Source: Tragulus kanchil
Taxonomy: Eukaryota > Chordata > Mammalia > Artiodactyla > Tragulidae
DNA length: 64,000 bases
Reading direction: 5' to 3'
Assembly (NCBI GenBank): GCA_022376925.1
Contig: JAIOJX010000027.1
Location: forward strand, 15,145,471 to 15,209,470
Below are positions 49,687 to 60,828 of this stretch, in pieces. The number at the start of each line of letters is the position of its first letter. The first letter of the stretch is position 1. The notes beneath the pieces were generated by a model. That model worked only from the letters and a program-made list of their open reading frames with translations. It was not told where the DNA came from and searched no databases. The position numbers were made by a program, and so were the translations under genes.

Positions 49687-50564
49687 CTGCAAAGGAGGGA
49701 GACAGCCTGTGAGCTGAGAGGAAGGGCTGCAACCAGGGTGGGAACTGGCCGGGAGGGGTAGGGGGCCCCCGGGGGCGTCTGGCTTGCTCTCTGCTCTCTA
49801 AACCCAGACTCTGGGCTCAAACAAGCATCTTTCACTCTTAGCCCAAAAGTCTGGCAGGAAAGGCGCTGGATACGAGGTTGGAGATCTTCGGGGAGCTGAG
49901 GGTGACTGAGTTCAGGGGGCAGCGCGCTGATACTGACCCCATTAGGTAAATGGGGTCACTGAGACCTAGAGCTCGGGTCATCTGCTCGGGGTGCAGGGCA
50001 CATGGTCGACCAGGGCCAGAGAGAGGTCCTCAGGGGCTGACTCTGCCGCAGGGGACACTGGCCCGTGTCCCGCTGGGGAGGTGGCTACTGGCATCTAGCG
50101 GCTCGAGGCCTGGAATGTGCTGAGCTTCCAGCAGGGCACAGAACGGCTCCCGAATGTCGTGGCGCCGGGCTGGCACGCCCTGGGCCACAGCCAGCTGGTT
50201 TCTAACCAGGGTGGGCACTGGGTGTGACCTGGGAAACAAAGCGCTTTTCAGGAACTTTGCAGGGGATTCTGATGCTCAGCCGGGTTTAGAGCCCCTGGTT
50301 CCAAGCGGCTGAAACGCCTCCCCAAGGGCTTTCCTGGGCGGGCCGTCGGTACGGACTCCTGTGAAGGGCAGAGAGCCCCCAGGGGCCGTGTGTGACCGAG
50401 ACATCGTTAAGCCCTCAGCACCTGTGACCGCAGAGGCAGCACAGACAAGACGCGCCCAGGTGACTGCGCTGTGGGAACAGGGGGTCCTGCGAGGGGACTG
50501 TGCGGCGGCCTGAGGGGTGGGATGGGGGGACCTGGGAGGAGGTTGGAGAAGCGCGGGGGCCAGG

Positions 50565-50652
50565 GATATACATATGACCAATCTGGGATCATACATATCT
50601 GTAAACAACAAAACTCTGTAAAAGTAAAAAGTGGAAAAAAAAAAAAAAAAGG
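50565..50652 (+). mobile_element. Short LINE-tail-like insertion
   Basis: An approximately 85-base element ending aaactctgtaaaagtaaaa plus an A-run. Its reverse complement recurs at 56700-56810 with the same inner words (catatgaccaatctgggatc; here and reversed there). It looks like a severely truncated LINE 3' end. Confidence 0.6.
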
Positions 50653-51382
50653 AAGAAGAAGACCTCCCCAGGCGAGCTTCTCAGCCCACCCGAAAAGCCG
50701 CAGAAGATCTGTGCTGGCCGCAGGATCAAAAGTCTGGATTTGGTGGGGGACGGTGGAAGAACTCAGAACAAAGAAATTCACACCGATTTTCAGTACAATT
50801 TCTCCTCTGTTTTTCTCCTTTAATCTCTCTCATGAACAGATACACTGTAAAATCGAAAGATAGTCCTACTGAATACAGTTTAATATTCTTTACTCCTGAT
50901 TTAGGAAGTAGATGAATTGGTTATTTTATACCATTTTGTTTCTTAAAAAGCTAAATTATGTTGCTTTTCATTTGTGCTAAGCCCTTCATTGAATTCTTTT
51001 CCTGTGGATCCTTGAACCTCGATAGAAAAACATCTCTGCTCCTGGTTCAGCTGGTATCTGCTTTGTGCCTTCATCTCTTTGTCTTCAGGCCACATTTAAA
51101 AGATCACCAGGAGTTTGGTGCCTCCTTTCTTTTGGAAACAAGCCTGAGGTGCTGCCGAAGCCCCGCTCTCCCTGCCATGCAGGCCTTTGTCTGCCCGGCC
51201 CGTGTCATCGCCCCGGGGCCCGCCGCCGTCCCTCCCCAGCGCTAGGGTCACGGCTGCTCCCCAGAGGAGGAGGAGGAGGACCCTGGGCCGGAGCCTGGCT
51301 CAGCCCAGCAAACGTTGCGTGAGGTAAACAGCCTTTTCTTTGAGCTTCTATATTTAAATCACTTTCCTTTTGAGCTGAGTTA

Positions 51383-53503
51383 CCTGGGGGGATGGTGGCC
51401 GCTGGTGACCTCAGGAGCTTCCCAGGCTGTTTTCAAGCATAAAGGAACCTCAAGCGGTAGATCATTAGTTAGATTCTCTAGAATCCTGCTTCCAGTGGCG
51501 CCTGTGACGTCATGGGTCCCTAAGTGTCTCCCTCTGCACAAAGGAACAATTTTTGTCTCATTTTTTAAGGGCCGATTTCAGTTGTCGTTGAAAGCCCTCT
51601 GAAGGGAATTGACTGTGTTCAAGTATATTTCACGGTCGGCTGCCTCCCTGACAGTTTGCAGGCCGAGTTAGAAGCCTCGGGTGTGAGCGGCCCGTGGAAT
51701 GCCTGGCCACGCAGGCACGGCACGCTGCCGCATCTCCTCTTGCTCAGGTGGTATTTGGGCTGTCGTCCCCCCGCCCCGAGACAAATACCGGGCTCCTGGG
51801 GAGGCCAGTCTGCAGATTCAGAGCAGGGCAACTCCAGGCCGTCTCCCCCCCTCCTCTATTAGCTATTCTCACACGGGGGCTAGGGGCTCTTGCTCAGGGC
51901 ATCTGAAGGGCTCAGCTCCTCTTTGACGTGGCTGGCCTTCGGGCATGCGGATGGGTGTGCCGGCCTGTCCCCGCTCCTGGACTCAGCGCTTGAGGAAGGC
52001 CAGGTTCTTCCGTGCTGATGCAGGAGAAAACACCGCTGTGGGGCCCAGTGATGCCTCCTGGGGACCACAGCCTCTTCGTGGCCCCGGATGGCCTCGAAGA
52101 GACTCATTTGGAAGAAGTCAGCTCTGGCCCCTGTCGGTGTCCCTCAATAACTGCCTGGGGTCCTGTTGGGATGGGCAGACTGCGCCCCACTCCCTAGCCT
52201 CGGTGCTCCCTGGGTGAATGGTATCAGGGCAACTTGGAATGGAAGGCCGTTGCAGGTGGGCCCAGCATGGGCCACCTAGTTAAGGATAGGGGCCGGACGT
52301 GAGGGGCAGGGGCAGTCTGGGCAGCCTGTGCACATTCTGAGCCTTCTCGCCTCGGCCTCTCTGACAGCCCTCTGCCGCTTGTCCCTGACCCTGCCCATCC
52401 CCTACTCCTTCTTCCAAGAAGCTCAGAACCTGCAGCCTTCTCGCCCCTTTCCTGGGGGATGGTGGCCGCTGGTGACCTCAGGAGCTTCCCAGGCTGTTTT
52501 CAAGCATAAAGGAACCTCAAGCGGTAGATCATTAGTTAGATTCTCTAGAATCCTGCTTCCAGTGGCGCCTGTGACGTCATGGGTCCCTAAGTGTCTCCCT
52601 CTGCACAAAGGAACAATTTTTGTCTCATTTTTTAAGGGCCGATTTCAGTTGTCGTTGAAAGCCCTCTGAAGGGAATTGACTGTGTTCAAGTATATTTCAC
52701 GGTCGGCTGCCTCCCTGACAGTTTGCAGGCCGAGTTAGAAGCCTCGGGTGTGAGCGGCCCGTGGAATGCCTGGCCACGCAGGCACGGCACGCTGCCGCAT
52801 CTCCTCTTGCTCAGGTGGTATTTGGGCTGTCGTCCCCCCGCCCCGAGACAAATACCGGGCTCCTGGGGAGGCCAGTCTGCAGATTCAGAGCAGGGCAACT
52901 CCAGGCCGTCTCCCCCCCTCCTCTATTAGCTATTCTCACACGGGGGCTAGGGGCTCTTGCTCAGGGCATCTGAAGGGCTCAGCTCCTCTTTGACGTGGCT
53001 GGCCTTCGGGCATGCGGATGGGTGTGCCGGCCTGTCCCCGCTCCTGGACTCAGCGCTTGAGGAAGGCCAGGTTCTTCCGTGCTGATGCAGGAGAAAACAC
53101 CGCTGTGGGGCCCAGTGATGCCTCCTGGGGACCACAGCCTCTTCGTGGCCCCGGATGGCCTCGAAGAGACTCATTTGGAAGAAGTCAGCTCTGGCCCCTG
53201 TCGGTGTCCCTCAATAACTGCCTGGGGTCCTGTTGGGATGGGCAGACTGCGCCCCACTCCCTAGCCTCGGTGCTCCCTGGGTGAATGGTATCAGGGCAAC
53301 TTGGAATGGAAGGCCGTTGCAGGTGGGCCCAGCATGGGCCACCTAGTTAAGGATAGGGGCCGGACGTGAGGGGCAGGGGCAGTCTGGGCAGCCTGTGCAC
53401 ATTCTGAGCCTTCTCGCCTCGGCCTCTCTGACAGCCCTCTGCCGCTTGTCCCTGACCCTGCCCATCCCCTACTCCTTCTTCCAAGAAGCTCAGAACCTGC
53501 AGC
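51383..53503. repeat. Direct duplication 14 (51383-52436 / 52451-53503)
   Basis: Offset 1067-1068, with a short filler before the second copy. In CACNG1 intron 1. Confidence 0.95.
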
Positions 53504-54712
53504 TTTGCCTGGATGGGCTCCAGCCCCTTCCCTGGGCAGAAGGAGCAGGTGCTTTGGACAAGCTGGCAGCAGTGCTCATGCCAAGCTGTCGACGTGGGCC
53601 GGTGACTAGGAGCTCTGGGCTCCCGCACCCTCCTGCCTCTGCCAGTGGTTCACAGCAGTTTTGATATTTATGTTCATTTTTCCTGTGTTTCAGAAATGTC
53701 TCCCACGAGCAGTCATGAGACTCAGTGGCCTAAAAACTTTAAGTGGGTTATTCCTTCAAAAAAATATTCTAAACCAGTTATTGAGGTTGGCTATTTGGTG
53801 AACCAAAGACTCTGACGAGCAGAGAGACTGTCTGTGCAGAACCGTATCAGTGCCACAGAACCAGAACAGAAGGCGCTTTTAACGCCGAACTATACTTAAT
53901 GGAGATCCTGCTCTGATAGCCGGAACAGCCTGTATGATGAGGACGTGTGCCTCTGGCTTATCAGGGAATTTGTCAAACCCAGTGTCGGTTGATACAGACT
54001 TCAATCTATTTAAAAAAAACACCTTGTTGATTTGCACAAAAGCCAGGGAACGAATGTTCTAGGGGTCAGAAGACTCGTAACTTCTATCAGTGCCAGGGCT
54101 GCCTTCATCCTTTTTGTAAGAGAAGTTCTTGATCCTCCCCATAGGGGTTTCTCTTGTTCCCTTACCCCTCTGAGGAAGACTTTTGTAAGATGGATTGGAG
54201 AAACTCTCGAGATCTTATCCCAGAGTTTCAGAACATTGTGTTGTCTGGGGGAGAAGCTGAGTTATGGCTGTGGTCTCCGGCACGGGCTCCTGTGAATGGA
54301 AGGGAGCCCTGACATTCTTGGGGCCGGCAGCATCAAGGTGTTTCATCTGGCTTCAGCTCTGCTTCTCTTCTTTAGAAGAGAAGCTAGGCCACTAAAGGCC
54401 ATGGGCACCAGGCCAGGCTACTGGCTCTAAAGAGGCAGAGCCTGAAAAGAAACAGCGTTCCACCCAGCTCAGTGCCAGCAGACAACCCAGCACTGGGGCT
54501 TTCAGACACACAGCGCCTTTTGACAACTGGGGACCCCACTCTCCTTCCTCCTGGAGACCTTGGGGTTAACCTCAGATATTGATGTTATGCATGACAGTCC
54601 TTCAAGACTCTTGGTGAGTGGAAAACTCAGCTTAGACAGCCTGTGTCCTCAGAGCCACTGCTTTCTGTGGCTGGGCGGGACCTAGAGAAGTCTCCTTTGT
54701 TGTACCAGCTCT

Positions 54713-54713
54713 C

Positions 54714-54776
<63 letters not shown>

Positions 54777-54780
54777 CATA
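54713..54780. repeat. (TA)n microsatellite
   Basis: About 68 bases of TA with a few TG/CA interruptions; self-complementary and able to extrude as a hairpin. Confidence 0.95.
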
Positions 54781-54820
54781 ATTTACTTTTATTTTACTTT
54801 TACAGAGTTTTGTTGTTTGC
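54713..54820 (-). mobile_element. Short LINE-tail-like insertion with (TA)n tail
   Basis: Reversed form of the same 3' end (tttacagagttttgttgttt) joined to about 68 bases of TA repeats, the whole enclosed by 9-base duplications accagctct (54704-54712, 54821-54829). The TA tract therefore arrived as, or grew from, the tail of an insertion. Confidence 0.65.
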
Positions 54821-55254
54821 ACCAGCTCTTGCTGCAGCTTCTTCTAAACCACGTCATGTCAGAGTTGGTCTCTGATGCATTTGCTCGGGCCAGCAACGTT
54901 CAGGAGTGCTGCCTATGTGTGCAGTGGACGCTGTTGGGAGAACTGGAGAGCGAAGAGGCTCTGAATTCCAGGCTTTAGCCGTGAGAAGGCACTCTGAGCT
55001 GCAGTTTCCCCACATGTAGATGGGGAACACCTGCAGAACCAGAGCCTCCTCACTGGACTGTTGTAATAAGTAGTATAATGTAGCAACTGAGGTGAATTTT
55101 AGGTGTTTGCATTCTGGCAGCTCCACCATTGTAATTGCATGACCTTGGTTAAGTTAGTCAACTTTGTCCCTTGTTTCTTTAATCTGTAAGATTGGATGGT
55201 GATAATAGAATAGACCTCATAAAAGATGTTGTGAGATTAGATGAGCCTATTCCT

Positions 55255-55340
55255 ATCTATCTTTCTATAATCCTATCTATCACCTATCTAGCAACTGTCT
55301 ATCACCCATCTATCACCTATTATCTGTCTGTTATCTAAGA
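55255..55340. repeat. CTAT-type tetranucleotide repeat
   Basis: Imperfect CTAT/CACC-like units ahead of a Bov-tA; a second tract of the same kind follows at 55682-55800. Confidence 0.75.
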
Positions 55341-55344
55341 GATA

Positions 55345-55470
55345 GATCCTCCTTAGTCGCTCAGTCCTGTCTGATGCTTTGCGACCCTATAGACTGCAGC
55401 CCACCAGGCTCCTCTGTCCATGGGGATTCTCCAGGCAAGAAGACTGGAGTGGGTTGCCATGCCCCCCCAC
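55345..55470 (-). mobile_element. Bov-tA SINE piece, antisense
   Basis: Reads gtcgctcagtcctgtctgat, then gcccaccaggctcctctgtc and ggagtgggttgccatgcccc. The tRNA-like head is missing on the right. Confidence 0.8.
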
Positions 55471-55519
55471 CCCGGGAGGAGCAAATAGATAGATTGCAAG
55501 GGCAAGAAGATCCAATTGC

Positions 55520-55680
55520 AACAAGAGAAGGGGCAACAGAGGATGAGATGGTTGGATGGCATCACTGATTCAATGGGCATGTGTTTGAGCAAACTCGGGA
55601 AGATGGTGATGGACAGAGAGGCCTGGTGTGCTGCAATTCATGGGGTTGCAAAGAGTCAGATGTGACCTAGCAACCGAACA
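55520..55680 (+). mobile_element. BovB/Bov-A 3'-end-like segment
   Basis: Contains atgagatggttggatggcat, gggaagatggtgatggacag and gcaaagagtcagatgtgacc, wording shared by BovB LINE 3' ends and Bov-A SINEs. Confidence 0.7.
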
Positions 55681-55681
55681 A

Positions 55682-55800
55682 CAATCTATCATTGATCACC
55701 TATTATCAATTTATCATCTGCCACTCTCTACCACCTCTATATTACCTATCATCTGTCTACTACCTGTCATCTCTTATCTATCTATCTTATATCCATGGTC
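55682..55800. repeat. CTAT-type tetranucleotide repeat
   Basis: Imperfect TATC/ATCA units on the far side of the BovB-like segment; with 55255-55340 it brackets the two transposon pieces. Confidence 0.7.
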
Positions 55801-55879
55801 TATCTCTGTCATCCCACTGCCTTCTGACCTTCATGGTTTCTAGGAAAAATAAGCTGTTTAACCTTATAAGGAATTTGTT

Positions 55880-55972
55880 TTGGGGAAGGGGGAACATATG
55901 TACACCTACGGCAGATTCAGGCTGATGTGTGGCGGTAAACAACAGAACTCTGTAAAATAAAATAAAATAAAA
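55880..55972 (+). mobile_element. Truncated ruminant L1-type 3' end
   Basis: Reads gaacatatgtacacctacgg, cagattcaggctgatgtgtg and aacagaactctgtaaaataa, resembling the end of ruminant L1 elements, followed by AAAAT repeats. Confidence 0.6.
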
Positions 55973-56003
55973 CACTGACTTTTATGTTTAATAAAAATAA
56001 AAT

Positions 56004-56281
56004 AGGCCTTCCCTGGTGGTCCAGTGGGTAAGGACACCACCTTGCAGTGCAAGGGGCGCTGGTTCAATCCCTGGTCTGGGAAGATCCCATGTGCTGCGAA
56101 GCAGCTGGACTGATGTGTCCAACTACCTAACCGGAGCTCTGGAGCACGAGCGCCTAGAGCTGGTGCTCTGCAATGAGAGGCCACTGAGATGGGAGGCCCA
56201 CAAAGGCCAAACAATGGGGATGGATGAAAATAGATAAATGAAAGGCCAATAGAAGTGGCCAAAAATAAAATAAAATAAAAT
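56004..56281 (+). mobile_element. CHR-type SINE
   Basis: Flanked by actgacttttatgttt at 55974-55989 and 56282-56297, a target-site duplication that may extend into the AAAAT stretch. The head and a slightly changed box B (ggttcaatccctgg) are visible. Confidence 0.85.
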
Positions 56282-56389
56282 ACTGACTTTTATGTTTCAT
56301 AATAAATAATAAATGTCATTATTCTCAAAAAAATGAATTTCTTATGCGTGATGAATTCCTTCCTCTTGAGGTTTGCAAATTCTCTGTCT

Positions 56390-56965
56390 TTGTCTTGGAA
56401 TGGTTTGATTATGGTGTGCCCAGGTATAGACTTTTACTACTTGGAGTGCATTAAGCTTCATGAATTTGTAGATTAATGTTTTTCATCAAATTTGGGAAAC
56501 TTTCAGCCATTATTTTTTACATAATGTTCCTGTTTCTCCCCCAATCCCGGCGCTCTTCTTTTTCTGAAGCTGCGGTTTGTTACTGTGTTTGATAGTGCCC
56601 CACAGGCCTCTGAGGCTCTGTTCATTGTTCTTTTTTTTTCTTATCTGTTTCTTAGACTAGCTAATCTCAATTGACCTATCTTCCAGCCCACTGTTCTTCT
56701 TCTTCTTTTTTTTTTAATTTTTATTTTCCTTTTCACTTTTACAGAGTTTTGTTGTTTACAAATATGTATGATCTCAGATTAGTCATATGTATATCTGCTT
56801 TAGAACTACTCTCGTGAATTTTTCATTTTAGTTGCCAAGATCTATCGGGTCTCTTAAAAATCATTTATATCTGTTTATTGATACTCTCTAATTCATGAGA
56901 TATTTTCATCTTTATTTTAGTTCTTTAAGCATGGTTTCTTTCAGTTCTTTTTATCTAAAATAGCT
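56390..56965 (-). mobile_element. Antisense L1 fragment with an insertion
   Basis: Reversed L1 3'UTR-like text (tggtgtgcccaggtatagac, gggaaactttcagccattat, ctctgaggctctgttcattg analogues). Interrupted at about 56700-56810 by the short LINE-tail-like element seen at 50565. Confidence 0.65.
56700..56810 (-). mobile_element. Short LINE-tail-like insertion, inverted
   Basis: Reverse-complement relative of 50565-50652 (acagagttttgttgtttaca, then atgtatgatctcagattagt). Inserted in the L1 fragment; no clear target duplication. Confidence 0.6.
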
Positions 56966-58164
56966 GATGTATAATCTTATCTGCTAAGGCCAGTGTCTGG
57001 GCTTCCCTAAGAATCTATGGGCTGCATCCCTGGCTTCACAGCCTTGCCCCATGTATGGGCCACACCTTTGTAGTTCTTTGTCTTCCCTTCTCCCTCCCTT
57101 TCTTTCTCCACATGGCTCAAGAGAAGCCAGAGCGGAGAGCTGACAGCCTTCCCGGGTCGTTCCCGGGCACACTTGTAGCACTGTGGACCGACATGGCCTC
57201 CCAGATTCCCAGGAATAAGTTGGAGCTTTTCAAAGCCGCTGATCTCAGTCTCCAGTTTTCCGGCTGGCCTGTTGTTTGCTCTGTTGTCTACTGCCTCAGG
57301 CAGTGATGATATTAAATAGCGTTTCTAATCAGTTTTTGACAAATGCCTCCTGGGAAAAAGGCTGTTTCCTCTGGATGAGCCCACAGTGAGGTCCAATAAA
57401 ACCAGCCTCGCAAGCGGGAACTTCCGGGGAACCTCCAGACAGACAGACAGTGACAGCACCCCGGCCCTTCCCTGTCCCCTCAGCGGCTTCTAGGCTGCTG
57501 GCTCCACTCGCTGTTGGGTTTCAAGCCTCAGACAGAGTCAGGGAGGCCAGCACTGGAATAGAGTCATGGAAACCACCACGGAGCCCCTCGTTCCTACTTA
57601 GTCACCCGCATTTCTTGGATAAGCACTTGCTTATTGCTGTAAGACTGAGTAATTTCTGGAGTTCTGAACAATTCGATTCTGACCATTTTGGCCAATGTTC
57701 TCACTGTTTTTATGGGGAACAGGATTTTTGGAGGCTTTTATTCTGTCTTTTTTTTTCTGATGTTATCCAAAGTTAATATATATGTTTGGCAGACAGTGCT
57801 GTACTTGTATTTGTGGATGGTGATGTTGTTAATTCATGGGAGAAGAGTCATGAACTCTATTCCTCCTGAAAAGAGTGATCCCGCCAAGCTCAGGCAGAAG
57901 GCAGGGGTGCGGGTGGGAAGCTCCGTGGGGTAAGCCAGCGCTCACAGGCATGGAAGGCACGGTTCAGTCTGGACCAGGAGGAGCCGGCCTGGAGGCAGGC
58001 GCTGCTCAGGCTCATCCCTGTGGCTGGTCCAAGCCCCCTCCCACCAGCCGTGGCTCCTTGTATAGGCTCCCCTCACGTCCCTGCTCTGTACACTCACCAG
58101 GCTTCAAAAGGCCGAGGACAGGTGGACCACAACAGTGTGTTCCCAGGCATGGTCCCTGGAGAAT

Positions 58165-58355
58165 CTGCCCTGTCCTGCCCCGCCCCGCCCTGCCCTGCCC
58201 TGCCCCGCCCGCCCGCCCGCCCCACCCGCCCGCCCGCCCGCCCCACCCGCCCGCCTGACCCTGCCCGGCCCTGCCCGCCCGCCCGCCCGCCCGCCCGCCC
58301 GCCCCCCGCGCCCGCCGCGCCCCGCCCGGCCCTGCCCTGCCCTGCCCTGCCCTGC
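58165..58355. repeat. C-rich minisatellite (CCCTG / CCCG units), first copy
   Basis: Arrays of cctgc, cccgcc and cccg units in CACNG1 intron 1. The - strand, which is the RNA-sense strand of CACNG1, is G-rich (GGGC repeats) and could form quadruplexes. Confidence 0.9.
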
Positions 58356-59279
58356 TCAGGAGGGTTGGCAGGACAGTGCATCTGTTTATGGGTTTGCTTA
58401 GCAGTGGCCAAGGCGTGGGGATCCGAGCTATGTGAAAACCAAAAGTTTTGACAAATGCCTCCTGGGAAAAAGGCTGTTTCCTCTGGATGAGCCCACAGTG
58501 AGGTCCAATAAAACCAGCCTCATAGCGGGAACTTCCGGGGAACCTCCAGACAGACAGACAGTGACAGCACCCCGGCCCTTCCCTGTCCCCTCAGCGGCTT
58601 CTAGGCTGCTGGCTCCACTCGCTGTTGGGTTTCAAGCCTCAGACAGAGTCAGGGAGGCCAGCACTGGAATAGAGTCATGGAAACCACCACGGAGCCCCTC
58701 GTTCCTACTTAGTCACCCGCATTTCTTGGATAAGCACTTGCTTATTGCTGTAAGACTGAGTAATTTCTGGAGTTCTGAACAATTCGATTCTGACCATTTT
58801 GGCCAATGTTCTCACTGTTTTTATGGGGAACAGGATTTTTGGAGGCTTTTATTCTGTCTTTTTTTTTCTGATGTTATCCAAAGTTAATATATATGTTTGG
58901 CAGACAGTGCTGTACTTGTATTTGTGGATGGTGATGTTGTTAATTCATGGGAGAAGAGTCATGAACTCTATTCCTCCTGAAAAGAGTGATCCCGCCAAGC
59001 TCAGGCAGAAGGCAGGGGTGCGGGTGGGAAGCTCCGTGGGGTAAGCCAGCGCTCACAGGCATGGAAGGCACGGTTCAGTCTGGACCAGGAGGAGCCGGCC
59101 TGGAGGCAGGCGCTGCTCAGGCTCATCCCTGTGGCTGGTCCAAGCCCCCTCCCACCAGCCGTGGCTCCTTGTATAGGCTCCCCTCACGTCCCTGCTCTGT
59201 ACACTCACCAGGCTTCAAAAGGCCGAGGACAGGTGGACCACAACAGTGTGTTCCCAGGCATGGTCCCTGGAGAATCTGC

Positions 59280-59472
59280 CCTGTCCTGCCCCGCCCCGCC
59301 CTGCCCTGCCCTGCCCCGCCCCGCCCGCCCCCCCGCCCGCCCGCCCGCCCCACCCGCCCGCCTGACCCTGCCCGGCCCTGCCCGCCCGCCCGCCCGCCCG
59401 CCCGCCCGCCCGCCCGCCCCGCCTGACCCTGCCCGGCCCTGCCCGGCCCTGCCCTGCCCGGCCCTGCCCTGC
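59280..59472. repeat. C-rich minisatellite, second copy
   Basis: Counterpart of 58165-58355 in duplication 15, with a different arrangement of units, showing either allelic length change or consensus error in this hard sequence. Confidence 0.9.
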
Positions 59473-59799
59473 TCAGGAGGGTTGGCAGGACGGTGCATCT
59501 GTTTATGGGTTTGCTTAGCAGTGGCCAAGGGGCGTGGGGATCCGGGCTATGTGACATCCTTCTAACACATGTCTGTGCCTATGAAAGCCCTCAGAGAGAG
59601 GGCAGGGCTTTCCTGGAGTCAGCACCAGGGAAGGACAAGGACAGAAAGAAGTGGACAGATGGGGTTTGGGCTCCTTTGTCCCACAGAGACCACAAGGTCT
59701 TCCCGGACTTAGCAGTGCCTTTCTCGAAGGGCGGGTCTCAAGGAATACCCACCCGGTAACAGAGGAACTAATTCTGAAAACTCAGTGGGACACTGCACA

Positions 59800-60720
59800 C
59801 GCCCTGGACCCCGGCCACCGTGGCGTGGCACGGGAGGGGACGCAGGTGGCGGGCCCGAGCCTGGGCACTGCAAGAAGAGGCAGAGTCCGGGACGGCCTTT
59901 GTGGACCCCTGGCCCTCTCGAGGGCTGCGGGCAGGGCCGGGCAGAGCCCGTCTCGAATGGCGCCCGGCGGAGGCCGGCGCTTCTATCTCCGCGAAGGAAA
60001 CGCCGTCTAGGTCCGAAGGGCCCTCACTCAGGCAAGAGATGTAACTAAAAGGACCCGCAGTCCTGGCGCAAAGGTGCCGGCTGGTCTGACGCCCGGCCCT
60101 GCCTCACAGAGCCGTCGCCTGCGCCCGTGCTCAGGGCCGCAGCCGCGAGAGACGCCCCCTGGGGTTCCTCTTGCCCCGCTGGACGCTGGCGGTCCTCCGG
60201 GAGGAGTCCCGCACGGGCCTCCGCAGCTCTGCACGCCCGGCTGAGGGCTGAAGGAGCCCCGCCCCGCCCCCGCCCAGGTGCCCTCCCGCCTGAAGCCTGT
60301 GTCTGCAGGGGGCAGGGCGAGGCACCGGCCCGGAGGCTGGCAGGCCCGCGACCCCTCTCCCGAGCCTCTCGTCCGCCCGTCCGGAAGTCTGCGCGGCCGT
60401 CGAGCCCTGCGCTCCAGGGAACCGGGAGCGGTTGGAGACAGACGCCTGCCCTCCCAGCTCCGCACCCGCACGACCCCCGGCCCCCCGCCCAGCCCGAGCA
60501 CGGTGAACGGGGCGCAGCTCTGCTCCCCCAGGCACCTCCTCCGGGACGGGAGGGAACAGGCCGCGGGGGTGGAGGGCGCAGCGGGTACGTTACCCCCGGG
60601 CAGGGAGATGGGTCCGCAGCTTTTGTCCTCGTTGTCACCCACGACGATCCGCTTCGTGCAGATCCGCCAGAGGCCGAAGTGGGCTGCGTCGCAGGTGGCG
60701 TGGTGGTGCTCCACGTGGGG
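59800..60720. promoter_or_regulatory. CpG-rich island over CACNG1 exon 1 and start of intron 1
   Basis: CpG dinucleotides are dense from about 59800 to 60720 compared with the surrounding sequence. The region overlaps exon 1 and the adjacent intron. The long overlapping frames on both strands here result from the lack of AT-rich stops. Confidence 0.6.
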
Positions 60721-60828
60721 GCTCAGCACGGCCCAGTGGTCAGTCACCACGGCCACCAGGGCCAGCACGATGCCCACCAGGATGCAGACGAGGGTCACTC
60801 GGACCTTCAGGGTTCTGGCTGGGGACAT
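60594..60828 (-). CDS. CACNG1: CACNG1 exon 1 with start codon
   Basis: CACNG1 is the gamma-1 subunit of the skeletal-muscle L-type calcium channel (with CaV1.1), a four-pass membrane protein of the claudin/PMP22 superfamily that damps channel activity. The exon starts ATG at 60828 in a strong GCCACCATGT context and encodes LKVRVTLVCILVGIVLALV (membrane segment 1, about residues 11-29), TDHWAVLSPHVEHH and the family GLW motif (FGLWRIC, residues 51-57). The donor is GTAACG after CCC GGG G. The whole protein is 224 residues versus the 222 I recall for human; the two extra lie near VVGDNEDKS (62-70). Residue 43, Asn in an NTT sequon in human as remembered, is His here (see findings). All four exons are open with consistent phases, so the gene appears functional. 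Confidence 0.97.

Larger units (their letters stand above)
57331..59554. repeat. Direct duplication 15 (57331-58435 / 58444-59554)
   Basis: Offset about 1111-1119. Differences at both sides of the joint and in the C-rich minisatellite. In CACNG1 intron 1. Confidence 0.95.
49687..60593 (-). other. CACNG1: CACNG1 intron 1
   Basis: The large first intron, apparently 10.9 kb and about 8.7 kb once duplications 14 and 15 are collapsed. It contains short LINE-tail-like insertions, a (TA)n tract, CTAT repeats with Bov-tA/BovB pieces, a CHR-type SINE, an antisense L1 fragment, the C-rich minisatellite and a CpG-dense end next to exon 1. From 51250 to 54700 I see nothing beyond duplication 14. Confidence 0.9.

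Noticed and set aside
57875..59565. Pro/Arg/Ala-rich frames at the minisatellite
   Set aside because: Translation of simple CCCG/CCCTG repeats; present in several frames and both strands.
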